In this document: positions 30,159-40,338 of the stretch, one piece after another
How positions within the stretch are numbered: position 1 is the stretch's first letter
Layout: every line of letters starts with the position of its first letter
Source: Andrena cerasifolii
Taxonomy: Eukaryota; Arthropoda; Insecta; Hymenoptera; Andrenidae
Assembly: GCF_050908995.1 (NCBI RefSeq)
Contig: NC_135121.1
Span: 6,448,001 to 6,512,000 of the forward strand
Reading direction: 5' to 3'
Length of the DNA: 64,000 bases
Translations under genes and position numbers: made by a program
Notes under the pieces: model-generated
What the model was told of the DNA's origin: nothing
Databases searched by the model: none
The model's input: only the letters and a program-made list of their open reading frames with translations

Positions 30159-30699
30159 AGTGGTCTAAATATGGGCTACCACTTTTATTTCAGGATTTTT
30201 GCCACACCAGTTGAAGATTTTTATAACCCGAGACTTGAATCTATATGTTCAATAGGTTTACTTTTTGATACTGAGTTGAAATAAGGTGAAAAAAACTAAT
30301 GTTTGTTACAAATTCTGTATTTAAAATAACAGTACAAATTTGAAAGTGGGGTCTAAATATGGGCTACTAATAAAATAATCTAAAAGAACAGTGGAAACTG
30401 CATATTTTCAGACTGATTTTTTTTAAAACATGTCCAAAATGCTAATAAAAATAAACTTAGATGCTGATGGTCTATTTACAGTAGTCACAGATGTACATGT
30501 CCTTTTCAACACCTGCACAGGCATGGTGTGCCCACATATAACACTGAAAACACTTCACCAAACGTTCTCCCTCTGTGTCTTTAGAGAAAAGTCTTCTCCA
30601 AAACATGCAACTCGCATCCTCATCACCTGGGTGCAGAGTCTGATGAGTTTCAACGTTGTTGAAGTCTTCTTCAGCTTGGTAGCCTGTATTTAGACCACT
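30159..30699 (-). mobile_element. pogo-type element, internally deleted
   Basis: AGTGGTCTAAATATGGGCTA at the left is the inverse of the right end, which reads GTATTTAGACCACT. The left side has TA (30157-30158) and the right TG, a degraded TA duplication. An extra copy of the terminal word (GGGGTCTAAATATGGGCTAC) lies at 30347-30366. Inside, on the minus strand, is the zinc-finger tail of a pogo/jerky-type transposase. The catalytic domain has been lost, so this is a deletion derivative. Confidence 0.8.
30472..30693 (-). pseudogene. C-terminal zinc finger of pogo/jerky-type transposase
   Basis: The minus strand reads LNTGYQAEEDFNNVETHQ, an acidic linker, then a cysteine-rich finger: SCMFW, VKCFQCYMWAHHAC, and the C-terminal YICDYCK before a TAG stop at 30472-30474. 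Insect transposases of the pogo/jerky class often end in such a PHD-like C-x2-C, C-x2-C, H-x2-C, C-x2-C finger. Here the second cysteine of the first pair is W (TGG), so one metal ligand is lost. The frame opens inside the right terminal repeat itself. A homologous, independently damaged finger is at 24221-24345. The longer plus-strand frame over the same bases is a shadow. Confidence 0.82.
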
Positions 30700-30701
30700 T
30701 G

Positions 30702-31887
30702 CTAATGGGCGCTTAGAGCGGTGAAAGTCAGTACTACGCGATGCTGTTCATTGCAAACAATTATGCGGAAACGAGCTTACAATGTCAACAATATAGTGCT
30801 CACAGCTAATTAACTTTTAGTTCACCAGATTATTGTTAAAAAAATAAAACAAACATACCAGTAAAATCTTTCAGATTCGTTCGTTCGCTCTTTTAAGACG
30901 TTTTGCAACGCAACATGCTAACCAAGCAAGTATAAGCCATTATCTGTTTCCCACAGCTCTTTTCCTTACTCAGTCGGTGTACATGGGTGTATTTCGGGTA
31001 TCCTTTTCCCTTGGATCGATGTTTAAACATATTTAAATGTTCATAATGCAATAATGACTTATATCGTTGTATTCGGGAGGGTTCATAGGATAATTTGACG
31101 CAACAAGCAATCTAATAACTATTACTGTTTTGACACAAAGGATGTTCAAAGTTGAAAATTTGCATTTTTGTTTCAAATTCGAATTTCTCAAAAACTGAGG
31201 GCGGTGGCGACAAACGGTTTGCGGATTCCCTTTCAGCACTCGAAAACCTATAAGAAACGACTATTGTGTGTTGCAAGTCTGAAAAAAGTTAATTTTTGTC
31301 GAACTGTGTAATTAATTTCACCTGAGGAGCACGATCGTATTCAAATATTTTATATAGTTGCATATCTTACACTAGTTTCATTACTACAATTACTAAAATA
31401 AATAAATTTTCATTCAGTTGCGTTTCTTTGCATACCGAATATTTATTTGCAACATAATCAAGTTATTTGCCCTTTTCAACATCCATCCCAGCAATGGCCT
31501 AGATTAAAGAAGTCCTCGATTGATGTTATTATGGACACGGCAAATATTGCATTAAGCGTTAATTACGTGATAAGTCTCCGAACACGTTTACAAATTAAAT
31601 CCACGCATAAAATCCATTTATTATAGAAATTCACTTCTCATCACGCTTATTGACAGTAACGAATCGTCCTTTAAATGAAAGTAAAATTATGCGACGCAGA
31701 TACGGTGTAATGAATATTCTGCTTTATCCAAATGAATCCACTTCGCAATGTGTACTCGCATGGAGTCACCCCTATCTTGCGCTCACACTGCGAAGTGTGT
31801 TTTAATTGCAAAAATGGGAATGATGGATCCTGGGGATTCGAAAGTAACCACACGATATGTTCTGGCAATGAAGTTACATTTCGGAAC
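30702..31887. other. No gene seen
   Basis: AT-rich; short frames on both strands near 31671-31966 overlap and show nothing recognisable. Confidence 0.45.
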
Positions 31888-32175
31888 TACAGTAGCGGAC
31901 AAAAAAGTTACCACTTTTTCGAATCACCCTAAGTTGGAAAATCGGCCTAATAAAATAGGAAAATAAAAGGAAAATAAATCTATTACTTTTCAATATCAAC
32001 TCAAAACTGCACTAGGTGCCTAATACACATATTCTGAAAGAGAATTAAAAGCTGTATAAAACCCTGGTGTAGTTGAATTTATTTAACTAACAAACAAAAA
32101 CCCAAATAACATTAAACAAGACAACACACTTTTAAAGGCAACAAAAGTTACCACTTTTGGATATTAATAATAAAA
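31888..32175. mobile_element. Possible Tc1-like terminus
   Basis: TACAGTAGCGGACAAAAAAG followed by TTACCACTTTTTCG resembles Tc1-like element ends. AACAAAAGTTACCACTTTTG recurs at about 32140-32160 in the same orientation, so two related ends or an internal direct repeat are present. No transposase frame. Confidence 0.35.
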
Positions 32176-33397
32176 ATTCAATATTTTATTTTATAAATTT
32201 GTAAAATTCGAAAACCGGTTTTTAAATGTAACTCTGTATAATAAGACGCATAAGCCTTAAGCCTTAAGGTGAGCACAATTTTTGTAGAAAACTCCTCTAG
32301 AAACAATTTCCTCTGCGATATACGAAATTTTACAACTTTTGGGTGCCAGACGGGTACCTGTTTAATTGGTCACCTGAAAGGTACTTCGGGGAGCCTAAGT
32401 CACATACGTGCCCGGTGGCATTTCAAGCTCCTTAGAAAGGAAACACCGATTTTCCAACTTTCAGGTACTTTTCTAGTACCTGCAGTAGGTACCTGTCTCG
32501 TCTGGTGTCATGCCATGTTATTTGCGAAGAAAGAAAAAGAGGTTTACCAAAACTTATTAGTATTCAGCAGTGCTTAAAACCCTTAAGGTCCACAAGATAG
32601 GGTCCATAGTACCTGATTTAGGCCAAAGGCACTATCCATTTTCCAATTTGCAGGTTTTGGAATTTTTACGGCATCTTTGGGTGCCTAGGAAACTTTTGCT
32701 AAAAAATGAACAGATACCTCAACCCCAAGTCCTGATTTTTTCGCGTGATTTTTGCACGAAAAAATCAGGATTTCAACTTTAAATAGCCGTCATTTTGTTT
32801 TAAATTAATATTTCGGAAATTCCCTTCGTTAATCGAAGGACACATTAATATACTAACGAAATATTTTTGGTCTTTTTATTTTAGGTAATCTGTTTCGGAA
32901 TGGCAGTGCTCACCGCAAAACCAATTTTATAAAAAGGCTTCTTGTATGCGGGTTGTTACTTTATTATAAACGTAAATATTTTTGTACGAAAAAATTACCA
33001 AATGTTCTTTAAATATTGCTCTTTTAAGCACAAAAAGTTCTGTATAAATATATGCTTTCATTTTTTCAAAAAAAATTCACAAACATTCGCCTCTTTTCGG
33101 CCATCTGACTAGGTTTAACCCCTTAACATTGAAAAGAGAACAGTAATTGCAAAATAATTATTATATAGGATTCTTGTAGCTAACAAGAAGCCAAATTCAC
33201 CCACGTATGCCATGGTAACCTTCACATCACCTTGGACAAACAAATTTCAATTTCGGTCGCAAATATAACAGGGAAGAATAGATTTGGATATTTTATCACC
33301 TTTCTTTCCTTCTTTGCCATCATTTGCTAAATTTGCACCTCGAAGCTTCCATCGTTTGATTTAAAATTTCCTCGTTCTGGGCTATTTCAAGGTAATA
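32176..33397. other. Unassigned, with GGTACCTG motifs and a hairpin
   Basis: GGTACCTG/CAGGTACT words recur between 32350 and 32495. A 14-bp perfect stem TCCTGATTTTTTCG/CGAAAAAATCAGGA lies at 32730-32770. GGTGAGCAC at about 32270 is mirrored by GTGCTCACC at 32908-32916, which could mark the ends of a 650-bp element, but the similarity does not extend. The 102- and 70-codon frames are unrecognised. Confidence 0.4.
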
Positions 33398-33824
33398 CAG
33401 TGTGGGCACTGCCCCCTTAGATCTGTAAAATTATTCCAACCGCCCCCTATCGTATACACGATGTCCCATTTTAATCTTTCCACGCAGGCATCTCCTAACT
33501 AACGTTTAGGATCGCGTCGCCGCAGCGCCACATTGTGCGTTACGACAGTTGCGACTACCCCGAGCATTCTGAGGCTGCAGTCCGTCGAATAATTGATATA
33601 AAAAATATTTTATTGATATAAGAGAATTTGCGTGTGTATTTACAATTTTCCACACTTAATGAACTTTATTGGGTAATCATGTGCAACTTCGTGTTATTAA
33701 GACCCTAATCGTCCCCATTTCCACACCCCTTTGTCTGACGCCACCGCCCTCTTAATGCCTAATGCCCCCCTAGATTATTTAACCACCCCCAGGGGACCCG
33801 GTCCGTCCACTTTGAGAAACACTG
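33398..33824. mobile_element. Probable hAT-type MITE (CAGTG ends)
   Basis: The right end reads CCACTTTGAGAAACACTG, a terminus like that of the element at 44745-44989 (TAGTGTTTCTCAAA). The left end CAGTGTGGGCACTGCCCCC matches only in its first six bases, and the 8-bp flanks do not agree. The interior is rich in CCCCC/GGGG blocks typical of these MITEs. Confidence 0.42.
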
Positions 33825-33944
33825 GTGTACACCGTGCATTTGCGGTAGAAACATTTCTTAAAAATGGTGACTTAGTTGTAATTACACAGCGATTATTCCG
33901 CTGTCACTTCAACATCCCACGCGATGCTACCGTTTTTACAACAC

Positions 33945-34100
33945 GGAAATAATAAAAATATTTTTAAACAATTTCGAGACTAGAAAAACGATGACTTAAA
34001 CTTCCTCTAATTTCATATGGACTGCAATATATTTTAATATCATCGAAATCCCTCGAATCGAGGTACAAAACTGATGGAGTTTGGCAGGGAATGGTCCCGA
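33945..34100. repeat. Dispersed repeat matching 5310-5450
   Basis: TTTCGAGACTAGAAAAACGA, TGACTTAAACTTCC, CTAATTTCAT and a later CGAGGTACAAAACTGA correspond in order to the copy near 5310-5450. I cannot name the family. Confidence 0.6.
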
Positions 34101-34909
34101 AACAAAACTTTGCAGGCAAAAATTTCATTTTCAAAGGCAAAATTTTTATTTTGTGTTCTTAAAATTTATATGCGAGTAAAAAATTAAGTTTATTCGTCAA
34201 ATAATTTAAGTTAAAGTAACTTTTATTTGATACGTTATTTAAATTGTTTTTTTATTTAGTTAATGCCCAACTTTGGTTGCAGTAGCACTCGCAACGCCAC
34301 ACCCTGTATACCTAATGAAGATGCATGGTAAAGTGAATTCATTGTTAGATAATCCTTGCCGATAACCCAAACCTGCGAAGTTCCTAACCTCGGCTCTGTT
34401 TCCCTTTCCAGCCTATTTAACTGGCTTTCTCCATCGCTTAAGTTGTGATCGTTATTCCAAGTTTAATTTGCCTTTTATGGCCGACACCGAGCAGCCTTGT
34501 GCCGTCAGCCCTGTGCGTAGAACACTTTTCTTCGAGCGTAGACACATTTCAACGGTTCTCTAAATAAAAAAACTGTTAGAGAAAAGGTTGGATACCTTCG
34601 ATGAGGTCAACTGTTACTAGTATGATATCTGCTCATAATGTGTAATTATAAAAACTATCCAATTATGTATGTGTACAGTACTCAATTCAGGAAATGTCCC
34701 TGATAGACATTAGGTTGATCCTAGTTAAAGAGGTAGGTTACCCTCAAAATTTTCAAAATTGGTTTGTAGGATGTTTGTACATTCTGCTAGCTACATCTTT
34801 TCTACGTATTTTAAGCGCAGCCGGACTCCGAAATTCCAAAAATTGAAGGAATTAGAGTAAAAAATGTACGAGCCTGCACACGAGATCGGATAACGAAGTC
34901 CAACTTTAT
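34101..34909. other. No gene seen
   Basis: AT-rich. TTAAAGAGGTAGGTTACCCT near 34723-34742 resembles TTAAGGGGGTAAGTTACCCT near 56225-56244, probably termini of related foldback elements. Confidence 0.4.
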
Positions 34910-35574
34910 GGGGGGATTGCGCTTTGTTCGGCCGGAAAATAGGTAATTCTTTGTGAATTTTTGGTACAAAAACGGTTCGACAAATTAATTTGACGTTTGG
35001 CAGGTTGTTTTCTTGTATCTTGAACTATTGTTCTGAATTTTTGTGTGACAGATAAAAAAAGCATGGCAGATACAGAATTGGAAAATAATCGGGTGGCCCT
35101 GGCGTTGACGAAAAGTACCTACTGTAAGGGTTATCCGAAAACACGAAAAGGAAAAGAGTTTCTTAAACTATATGATTGTGGCTATGGATCGTAGTAGATG
35201 CATTAAGAAAAATAAAAAAAAAGTTTTGCCCGAAAATCGGGAATACTACTTTAAATAAAAAAGGAACAGTAATCGATGCGGCAATAATTCTACCAGCACC
35301 CATAGTCACATTCATCTAGTTTAAGAATGTCTTTTCCTTTTTGTGTTGTCGGATAACACTTACAGTACTTTTCGTCAACGCCAGGGCCACCCGATTATTT
35401 TTCAACTCTGTATCTGCCATGATTTCTTTCACTGCCACACCAAAATTCAGAACAATAGTTCAAGATACAATAAATCAGCCTGCCAAACCTCAAATTAATT
35501 TGTCGAACCGTTTTTGTACAAAAAATTCATGAAGAATCTTAACATTTTGCGGCCCAACAAAAGGCAATCCCCCC
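34910..35574. mobile_element. TTAA-type foldback carrying an exon-like insert
   Basis: The left end GGGGGGATTGCGCTTTGTTC and the right end, inverse of GGGGGGATTGCCTTTTGTTG, are flanked by TTAT and TTAA. The arms run almost the full length. Each arm contains the same ATG-initiated stretch, discussed separately. The arm sequence ACAAAAACGGTTCGACAAAT is mirrored near 35498-35517. Confidence 0.78.
35063..35194 (+). CDS. 43-codon frame duplicated in both arms of a foldback
   Basis: The plus strand reads MADTELENNRVALALTKSTY and continues to a stop at 35192-35194. The inverted arm (start codon complement at 35418-35420) reads MADTELKNNRVALALTKST and then diverges, since the arms differ by a 4-base indel. 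Directly after the shared part the right arm has GTAAGT, a consensus splice donor. A context like AAAAAAGCATGG is favourable for initiation. This looks more like a captured first coding exon than a transposase piece. I do not recognise the protein. Expression is unproven. Confidence 0.3.
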   Translation: MADTELENNRVALALTKSTYCKGYPKTRKGKEFLKLYDCGYGS

Positions 35575-35917
35575 TTAAAAACTACGTTTTCCAAAAATGT
35601 GGACATAAAATCTCAAAAACCGCTCCAACGATTTGAATGAAAATTTACAGGGAGCTGCAGGAAACTATCCCCCTCCATGTATTGGGAGCAAATTTTCAAT
35701 ATAAATTCTTTAAAAAAAAATAAAAAATATTTTTCCTACAAAAAAGGATAAAATCAGAAACATCAACATAAAAATCGTACTAATTTGTTTATCAAAATTT
35801 TGCTTCCTGCACAAGATGGAGACTGTCTTACAGATTATAAAACTGCCTTTACTTTGTGTTTCAGGTGATTCACCTGTCCGGAATCGTGTTCACTATCAAA
35901 CGGTGCATCGCGTACAC

Positions 35918-36112
35918 CAGGGCTCTCCAAGGTCGCTCCCGCGGGAGCTTAGGGTTCTCCCACTCCCGTCCGCGTTGTCAGGGATACCGCGCGACGCTAA
36001 CCGCGAAGACGCTAGCCCGGCTAGTCTCCTTGACAACGGAAGACTCGCTGCGTCAGAGGAAGATTGGAAGGGGAAGCAGGCGCGTGAGGGGCCCCTACGC
36101 TGGAGAGCCCCG
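35918..36112. mobile_element. hAT-type MITE, CAGGGCTCTCCA family, copy 2
   Basis: The ends are CAGGGCTCTCCAAGG and GCTGGAGAGCCCCG, with a perfect 8-bp duplication GCGTACAC at 35910-35917 and 36113-36120. Its sequence is the reverse of the copy at 17608-17834 (GGGAGCTTAGGGTTCTCCCA, GCGCGACGCTAACCGCG, CTCCTTGACAACGGA). The overlapping frames of 103-114 codons on both strands are composition effects of the GC-rich MITE. Confidence 0.92.
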
Positions 36113-36120
36113 GCGTACAC

Positions 36121-36446
36121 GCTCTCACATTTATATTTATAACTTTTTCCCCTATAAATATATTTAAAAATTTCTTTTTGCACATTAATCTCAACGAAAT
36201 GACGCTTAAGAATTAAAAAAAAAAATATCTCTATATTCATTTATTATTTCAGAATATGCGTTTGAAGAAGGGCCTGATTTTGGGCTGCTGATGGTAACCT
36301 ACTTAAATTACAGTAGAACCTCGATTGTGATTTTACTTTTATTATTAACCAACCACTTATTTCTGAAGGCTTCTCGTTAGTTTAACCATAAACGTAAATC
36401 TATTATCTTAGCCATTAGAAATGGAAAACAAAACCGTAGGTTCTTC
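36121..36446. other. No gene seen
   Basis: Short AT-rich spacer between two mobile elements. Confidence 0.45.
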
Positions 36447-36448
36447 TA

Positions 36449-37632
36449 CAGGGTGTCCCACTAAGGAGTGGACAGCGCGATATCTCTTAAAGTATTGTCG
36501 ATAAAAATATAAAAAAAATAGGGAATTGCATGGTTCGAGGGGGCCCATTTATTAGCGCGAACGAATTTTGTTTCCGATTATTATTTTAAAAGATACGATA
36601 GTAAAGTTCGGTTTTTCAAATGGAACTATTTTTTTTGAAGACCTGAGTTGATAGTGCGTTCCAAGACAAATTCAATAAGCTTTAATGTATACACTTTATT
36701 TCCACTGGTTTTTAAGATATTGCGCTTGCAAAATTACTGATTTTCACTGGAAGAAAACCCTCTGGAATAGGAAGGACCGGGGTCGGTCTTACTGGCGCTA
36801 CGGGTGGCATTGCCTGTTGAAACTGATACCTACCTGCCAAAGGTCTACGACAGGGTTCGCAGGCCCAAAAGCTGGACAATTCTTTTCCGTCAGAAATGCT
36901 ACTTAGGTAGGTACATCTGCGGTATCGAGAAGCGCATCGTTACTTTTATTTCGCACTTGCTTCTACGCTCGGATGGCCGGTTCTTTTGGGAGGGATGCAA
37001 GTTGGATTGGTTCTGATACAATCTGCTCCCTATGGTTGAAATTTAGTCTAGCAACTTTCACTCCTCCTAACCAATCCAACTTGCATCCCTCCCAAAAGAA
37101 CCGGCCATCCGAGCGTAGAAGCAAGTGCGAAATAAAAGTAACGATGCGCTTCTCGATACCGCAGATGTACCTACCTAAGTAGCATTTCTGACGGAAAAGA
37201 ATTGTCCAGCCTTTGGGCCTGCCATTTCTGGCGTAGACCTTTGGCAGGTAAGTATCCATTTCAACAGGCAGTGCCACCCGTGGCGTCAGTAAGACCGCCC
37301 CCGGTTTTTGCCATTTCAGAGGGGTTTCTTGCAGTGAAAATCAGTAAATTTGCAAGCGCAATATCTTAAAAACCAGTGGAAATAAAGTGTATACATTAAA
37401 GCTTATTGAATTTGTCTTGGAACGCACTATCAACTCAGGTCTTCAAAAAAAATAGTTCCATTTGAAAAACCGAACTTGACCATCGTATCTTTTAAAATAA
37501 TAATCGGAAACAAAATTCGTTCGCGCTAATAAATGGGCCCCCTCGAACCATGCAATTCCCTATTTTTTTTATATTTTTATCGACAATACTTTAAGAGATA
37601 TCGCGCTGTCCACTCCTTAGTGGGACACCCTG
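36449..37632. mobile_element. Near-perfect 1.18-kb palindromic element with TA flanks
   Basis: CAGGGTGTCCCACTAAGGAG at the left is mirrored by CTCCTTAGTGGGACACCCTG at the right, with TA on both sides (36447-36448, 37633-37634). The arms are about 560 bp each and nearly identical; the loop near 37010-37070 is only tens of bases. Arm markers include GATATCTCTTAAAGTATTG, ACACTTTATTTCCACTGG and CTTGCATCCCTCCC. TA flanks fit a Tc1/mariner-type mobiliser. High arm identity suggests recent formation or gene conversion. Confidence 0.92.
36804..37016 (+). CDS. Mirror-image frame in the 1.18-kb palindrome
   Basis: The plus frame (MALPVETDTYLPKVYDR and onward, 70 codons) and the minus frame at 36963-37277 (MALPVEMDTYLPKVYAR) encode the same peptide because the element is a palindrome. 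Both contain WTILFRQKCYLGRYICGIE. Differences between arms are mostly single substitutions. I do not recognise the protein; a piece of an unknown transposon or captured gene is possible, chance is also possible. Confidence 0.25.
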   Translation: MALPVETDTYLPKVYDRVRRPKSWTILFRQKCYLGRYICGIEKRIVTFISHLLLRSDGRFFWEGCKLDWF

Positions 37633-37634
37633 TA

Positions 37635-38696
37635 GAACTAATATTGTACAAATTATAGTGTATATAATTAATTATACGTTATATTTATATAATTATACTA
37701 TAATTGCAGTAAAATAATTATGATTCTTATTAGCTGCAGAAAATACAGGGAAGGTGAAAAATTGCGATGAAATTGGGTTGCGAAACAGTTCATTTAGTTG
37801 TTCGGTCTGAAAGCTTAAAGAGTTAAGTGTTTGCCCCGCTCACGTAATGAAAATATGAGTGATAAAGTAAAAAGTTTAAAGTGAAGAAGATAATAAAGCA
37901 TTCTCCCTTTGAAAATATGGTTTACCATATTTCACGTATATTTGGCACTTTTTCCCTTCCCCGGTTCTAAATAACTTTGCGTGTCGTAACCAGCTAAGAA
38001 CTTTTAATACGATATACTTACTGATTGTCAGAAGAAATTAATACGCTCTAAATATCCTTTCGCTATATTTCCCTGAATATTCAGAGGACTATATTTTTTC
38101 AATAGATGTCGTTACTACGTGGTAACGTATACTCAGATGAATTTTATCATCAAATTTTACATTAATTAACATGCTAACAATAAGATTATAATTTAAGTAT
38201 AAATATAATTTGCATTTAATATCGATCCTTTTACATGCCAATAGTAACAAAGACAATAAGTTAATAATTTTTTATTCTTTATGAGGATAAGTTTCGTGTA
38301 ACTTCTGGTTACCGAATACCATGTATTTTTCTCTCTAGTAAGGGTGCTCCAGAAAGTTTCTTCGCCTCCATGAAATTGAGGTTCTGTAAACAGTAAACCG
38401 TGCTTTGTTACACGAGGGCTTACAGGAGTAAAAAGAGAGATAGGGCTTCTTCACGCGGGACACTTTTGTGGGTGGCGAATGGTATGTTAGATATATTCAC
38501 ACATGTTCTCTCCCTTTTCCTATCTTTTCCCTTTTCTCTCTTTTTTCTCCTTTACCTCATATCTTTTCTCTTGCAGAAGTGTCTCGTGTGGAAAGGCTCG
38601 TAGTGCTTTCATCCAGTACGCGTGAATAATCCTTATTCCCCTGTACTTCTCTCTTCGATTTATTAATTGCTTAGTCTTGTGTCAACTCTTAAGTAA
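37635..38696. other. No gene seen
   Basis: AT-rich. The 67-codon frame at 38400-38603 ends in a pyrimidine-rich low-complexity stretch and has no recognisable domain. Confidence 0.45.
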
Positions 38697-39265
38697 ATTG
38701 ATACATTATTCAGCTTTCATTTTTTTTTCATTTTTATTTGAAATAATTACTTAACAATAAATATGCCTAAATATACTTTGGTCCTTCCTCTTTCATATAT
38801 AGTAAGCGAAAACTTGAGAAAATACGTACAAAATGAATGAAAAAATGTTATTTGGACGAAGGAAAAATGTATCAATTTACCCCACTGCGAGGCTAGTTGA
38901 TACGTTATTCTGTTTTCAATTTTTTCATTTTTATTTGAAATAATTACTTAACAATAAATATGCCTAAATATACTTTGGTCCTTCCTCTTTAATATATAGT
39001 AAGCGAAAACTTGAGAAAATACATATAAAATGAATGAAAAAATGTTATTTGGACGAAGGAAAAATGTATCAATTTACCCCACTGCGAGGCTAGTTGATAC
39101 GTTATTCTGATTTCAATTTTTTTCATTTTTTATTTGAATTAATTACTTAAAAACAAACACGCCAAAATATAGTTTGGTCCTTCCTCTTTAATATATAGTA
39201 AGCGAAAGCTTGAGAAAATACGTAGAAAATGAATAAAAAAAATTGTTATTTGAATGATCAATTTG
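38697..39265. repeat. Tandem repeat, 197-199-bp unit, about 2.9 copies
   Basis: GTCCTTCCTCTTTMATATATAG occurs at 38781, 38978 and 39177. Between these anchors the units match over their length (TTGATACRTTATTC, AATAATTACTTAACAATAAA, ATGTTATTTGGACGAAGGAA, CCCCACTGCGAGGCTAG). The first two are nearly identical; the third is more diverged and truncated. The period resembles that of insect satellites, but the array is short. Confidence 0.92.
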
Positions 39266-39858
39266 GATGTATCAAAACTATTTACTTTTTCTCTGTATAA
39301 ACGAAAACAGTTAAAAACGATTGTTAACATCAAGGTATACAGACATACGTTGGATCGTAGTAAAGAATTGAACAAGAAACTTCACATATCTCGCTCAAAT
39401 GGAGCTACACATATACGGTGTCGAGATAATTCTACTGTATCAACTATCCCTGGTCTCCCCTAATCAGTTTCAGAGGCTGTGACCATTCTAACCAGATAAA
39501 TGAAGAAATGTGTATCAAAATTTTTCAGATAAACTTCTATATACATTTTATAGATACTTTTAAAAAATCTGGGATATCATAAATAGATTTCAAGACTTCC
39601 ACAGCAGATTGAACTGATTAAGCTGAATAAAAAGTTTTATCCTAGGTGAAATTAATATAACAGAACTTGTATAATTTCAACACCCTCCATACTGTTCTGA
39701 AAAATTCTTCTTCTTGAATACAATTCATCCTATAAATACTTCTATCCTATAATTCTAACATTCGTAAAAATTACTTTTAATAACAATTACTCGTAATAAT
39801 TCGTAATAATTACTATTTCACTAGTTTCCAAAGATGAATCATCGGTTTCGTCGTCTAA
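39266..39858. other. No gene seen
   Basis: AT-rich, no recognisable frame or repeat. Confidence 0.45.
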
Positions 39859-40338
39859 CAAGGGAACACCGCGAACCCGGACTCACCGATTGGATCGCAA
39901 CTTTGTGTATCGCCCTTTAAGGTGGTGAAAACTAACCTCAAAGTCAAATGGGCACTTCCACTTTTTCGCATATAACTCTTAAAGTACAACAGACAGAAAA
40001 AAATGTTTCAAACAAAAGTTTAATGGTGCAACAAGCTCTACAAACTTCCGTTAACAAAATTTTGAAAAGAATTTTAAAAAAAATGTATAACTGACAAAAA
40101 AACTCTTTTCAAAATTTTGTTAACGGAAGTTTGTAGCGCTTATTGCACCATTAAACTTTTGTTTGAAACATTTTTTTCTGTCTGTTGTACTTTGAGAGTT
40201 ATACAGGAAAAAGTGGAAGTACCAATTTGACTTTGAGGTTAGTTTTCACCCCCTTAAAGTGCGATAGTTGCCAAATGAAACACACCGTTGTTCCTTTGAG
40301 TCCCTCTAAAAACCCACAAAGTTCGCGGTGTTCCCTTG
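39859..40338. mobile_element. CAAGG-type foldback element
   Basis: CAAGGGAACACCGCGAAC at the left and GTTCGCGGTGTTCCCTTG at the right are perfect inverses. The flanks are TAA and CAA, a possibly mutated 3-bp duplication. Within it, a second, tighter palindrome (39921-40253; GGTGGTGAAAACTAACCTC and its inverse) is bordered by TTAA on both sides (39917-39920, 40254-40257) and could be a separate TTAA-type element. Arm blocks include TATAACTCTTAAAGTACAAC and TTTAATGGTGCAA. Confidence 0.82.
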
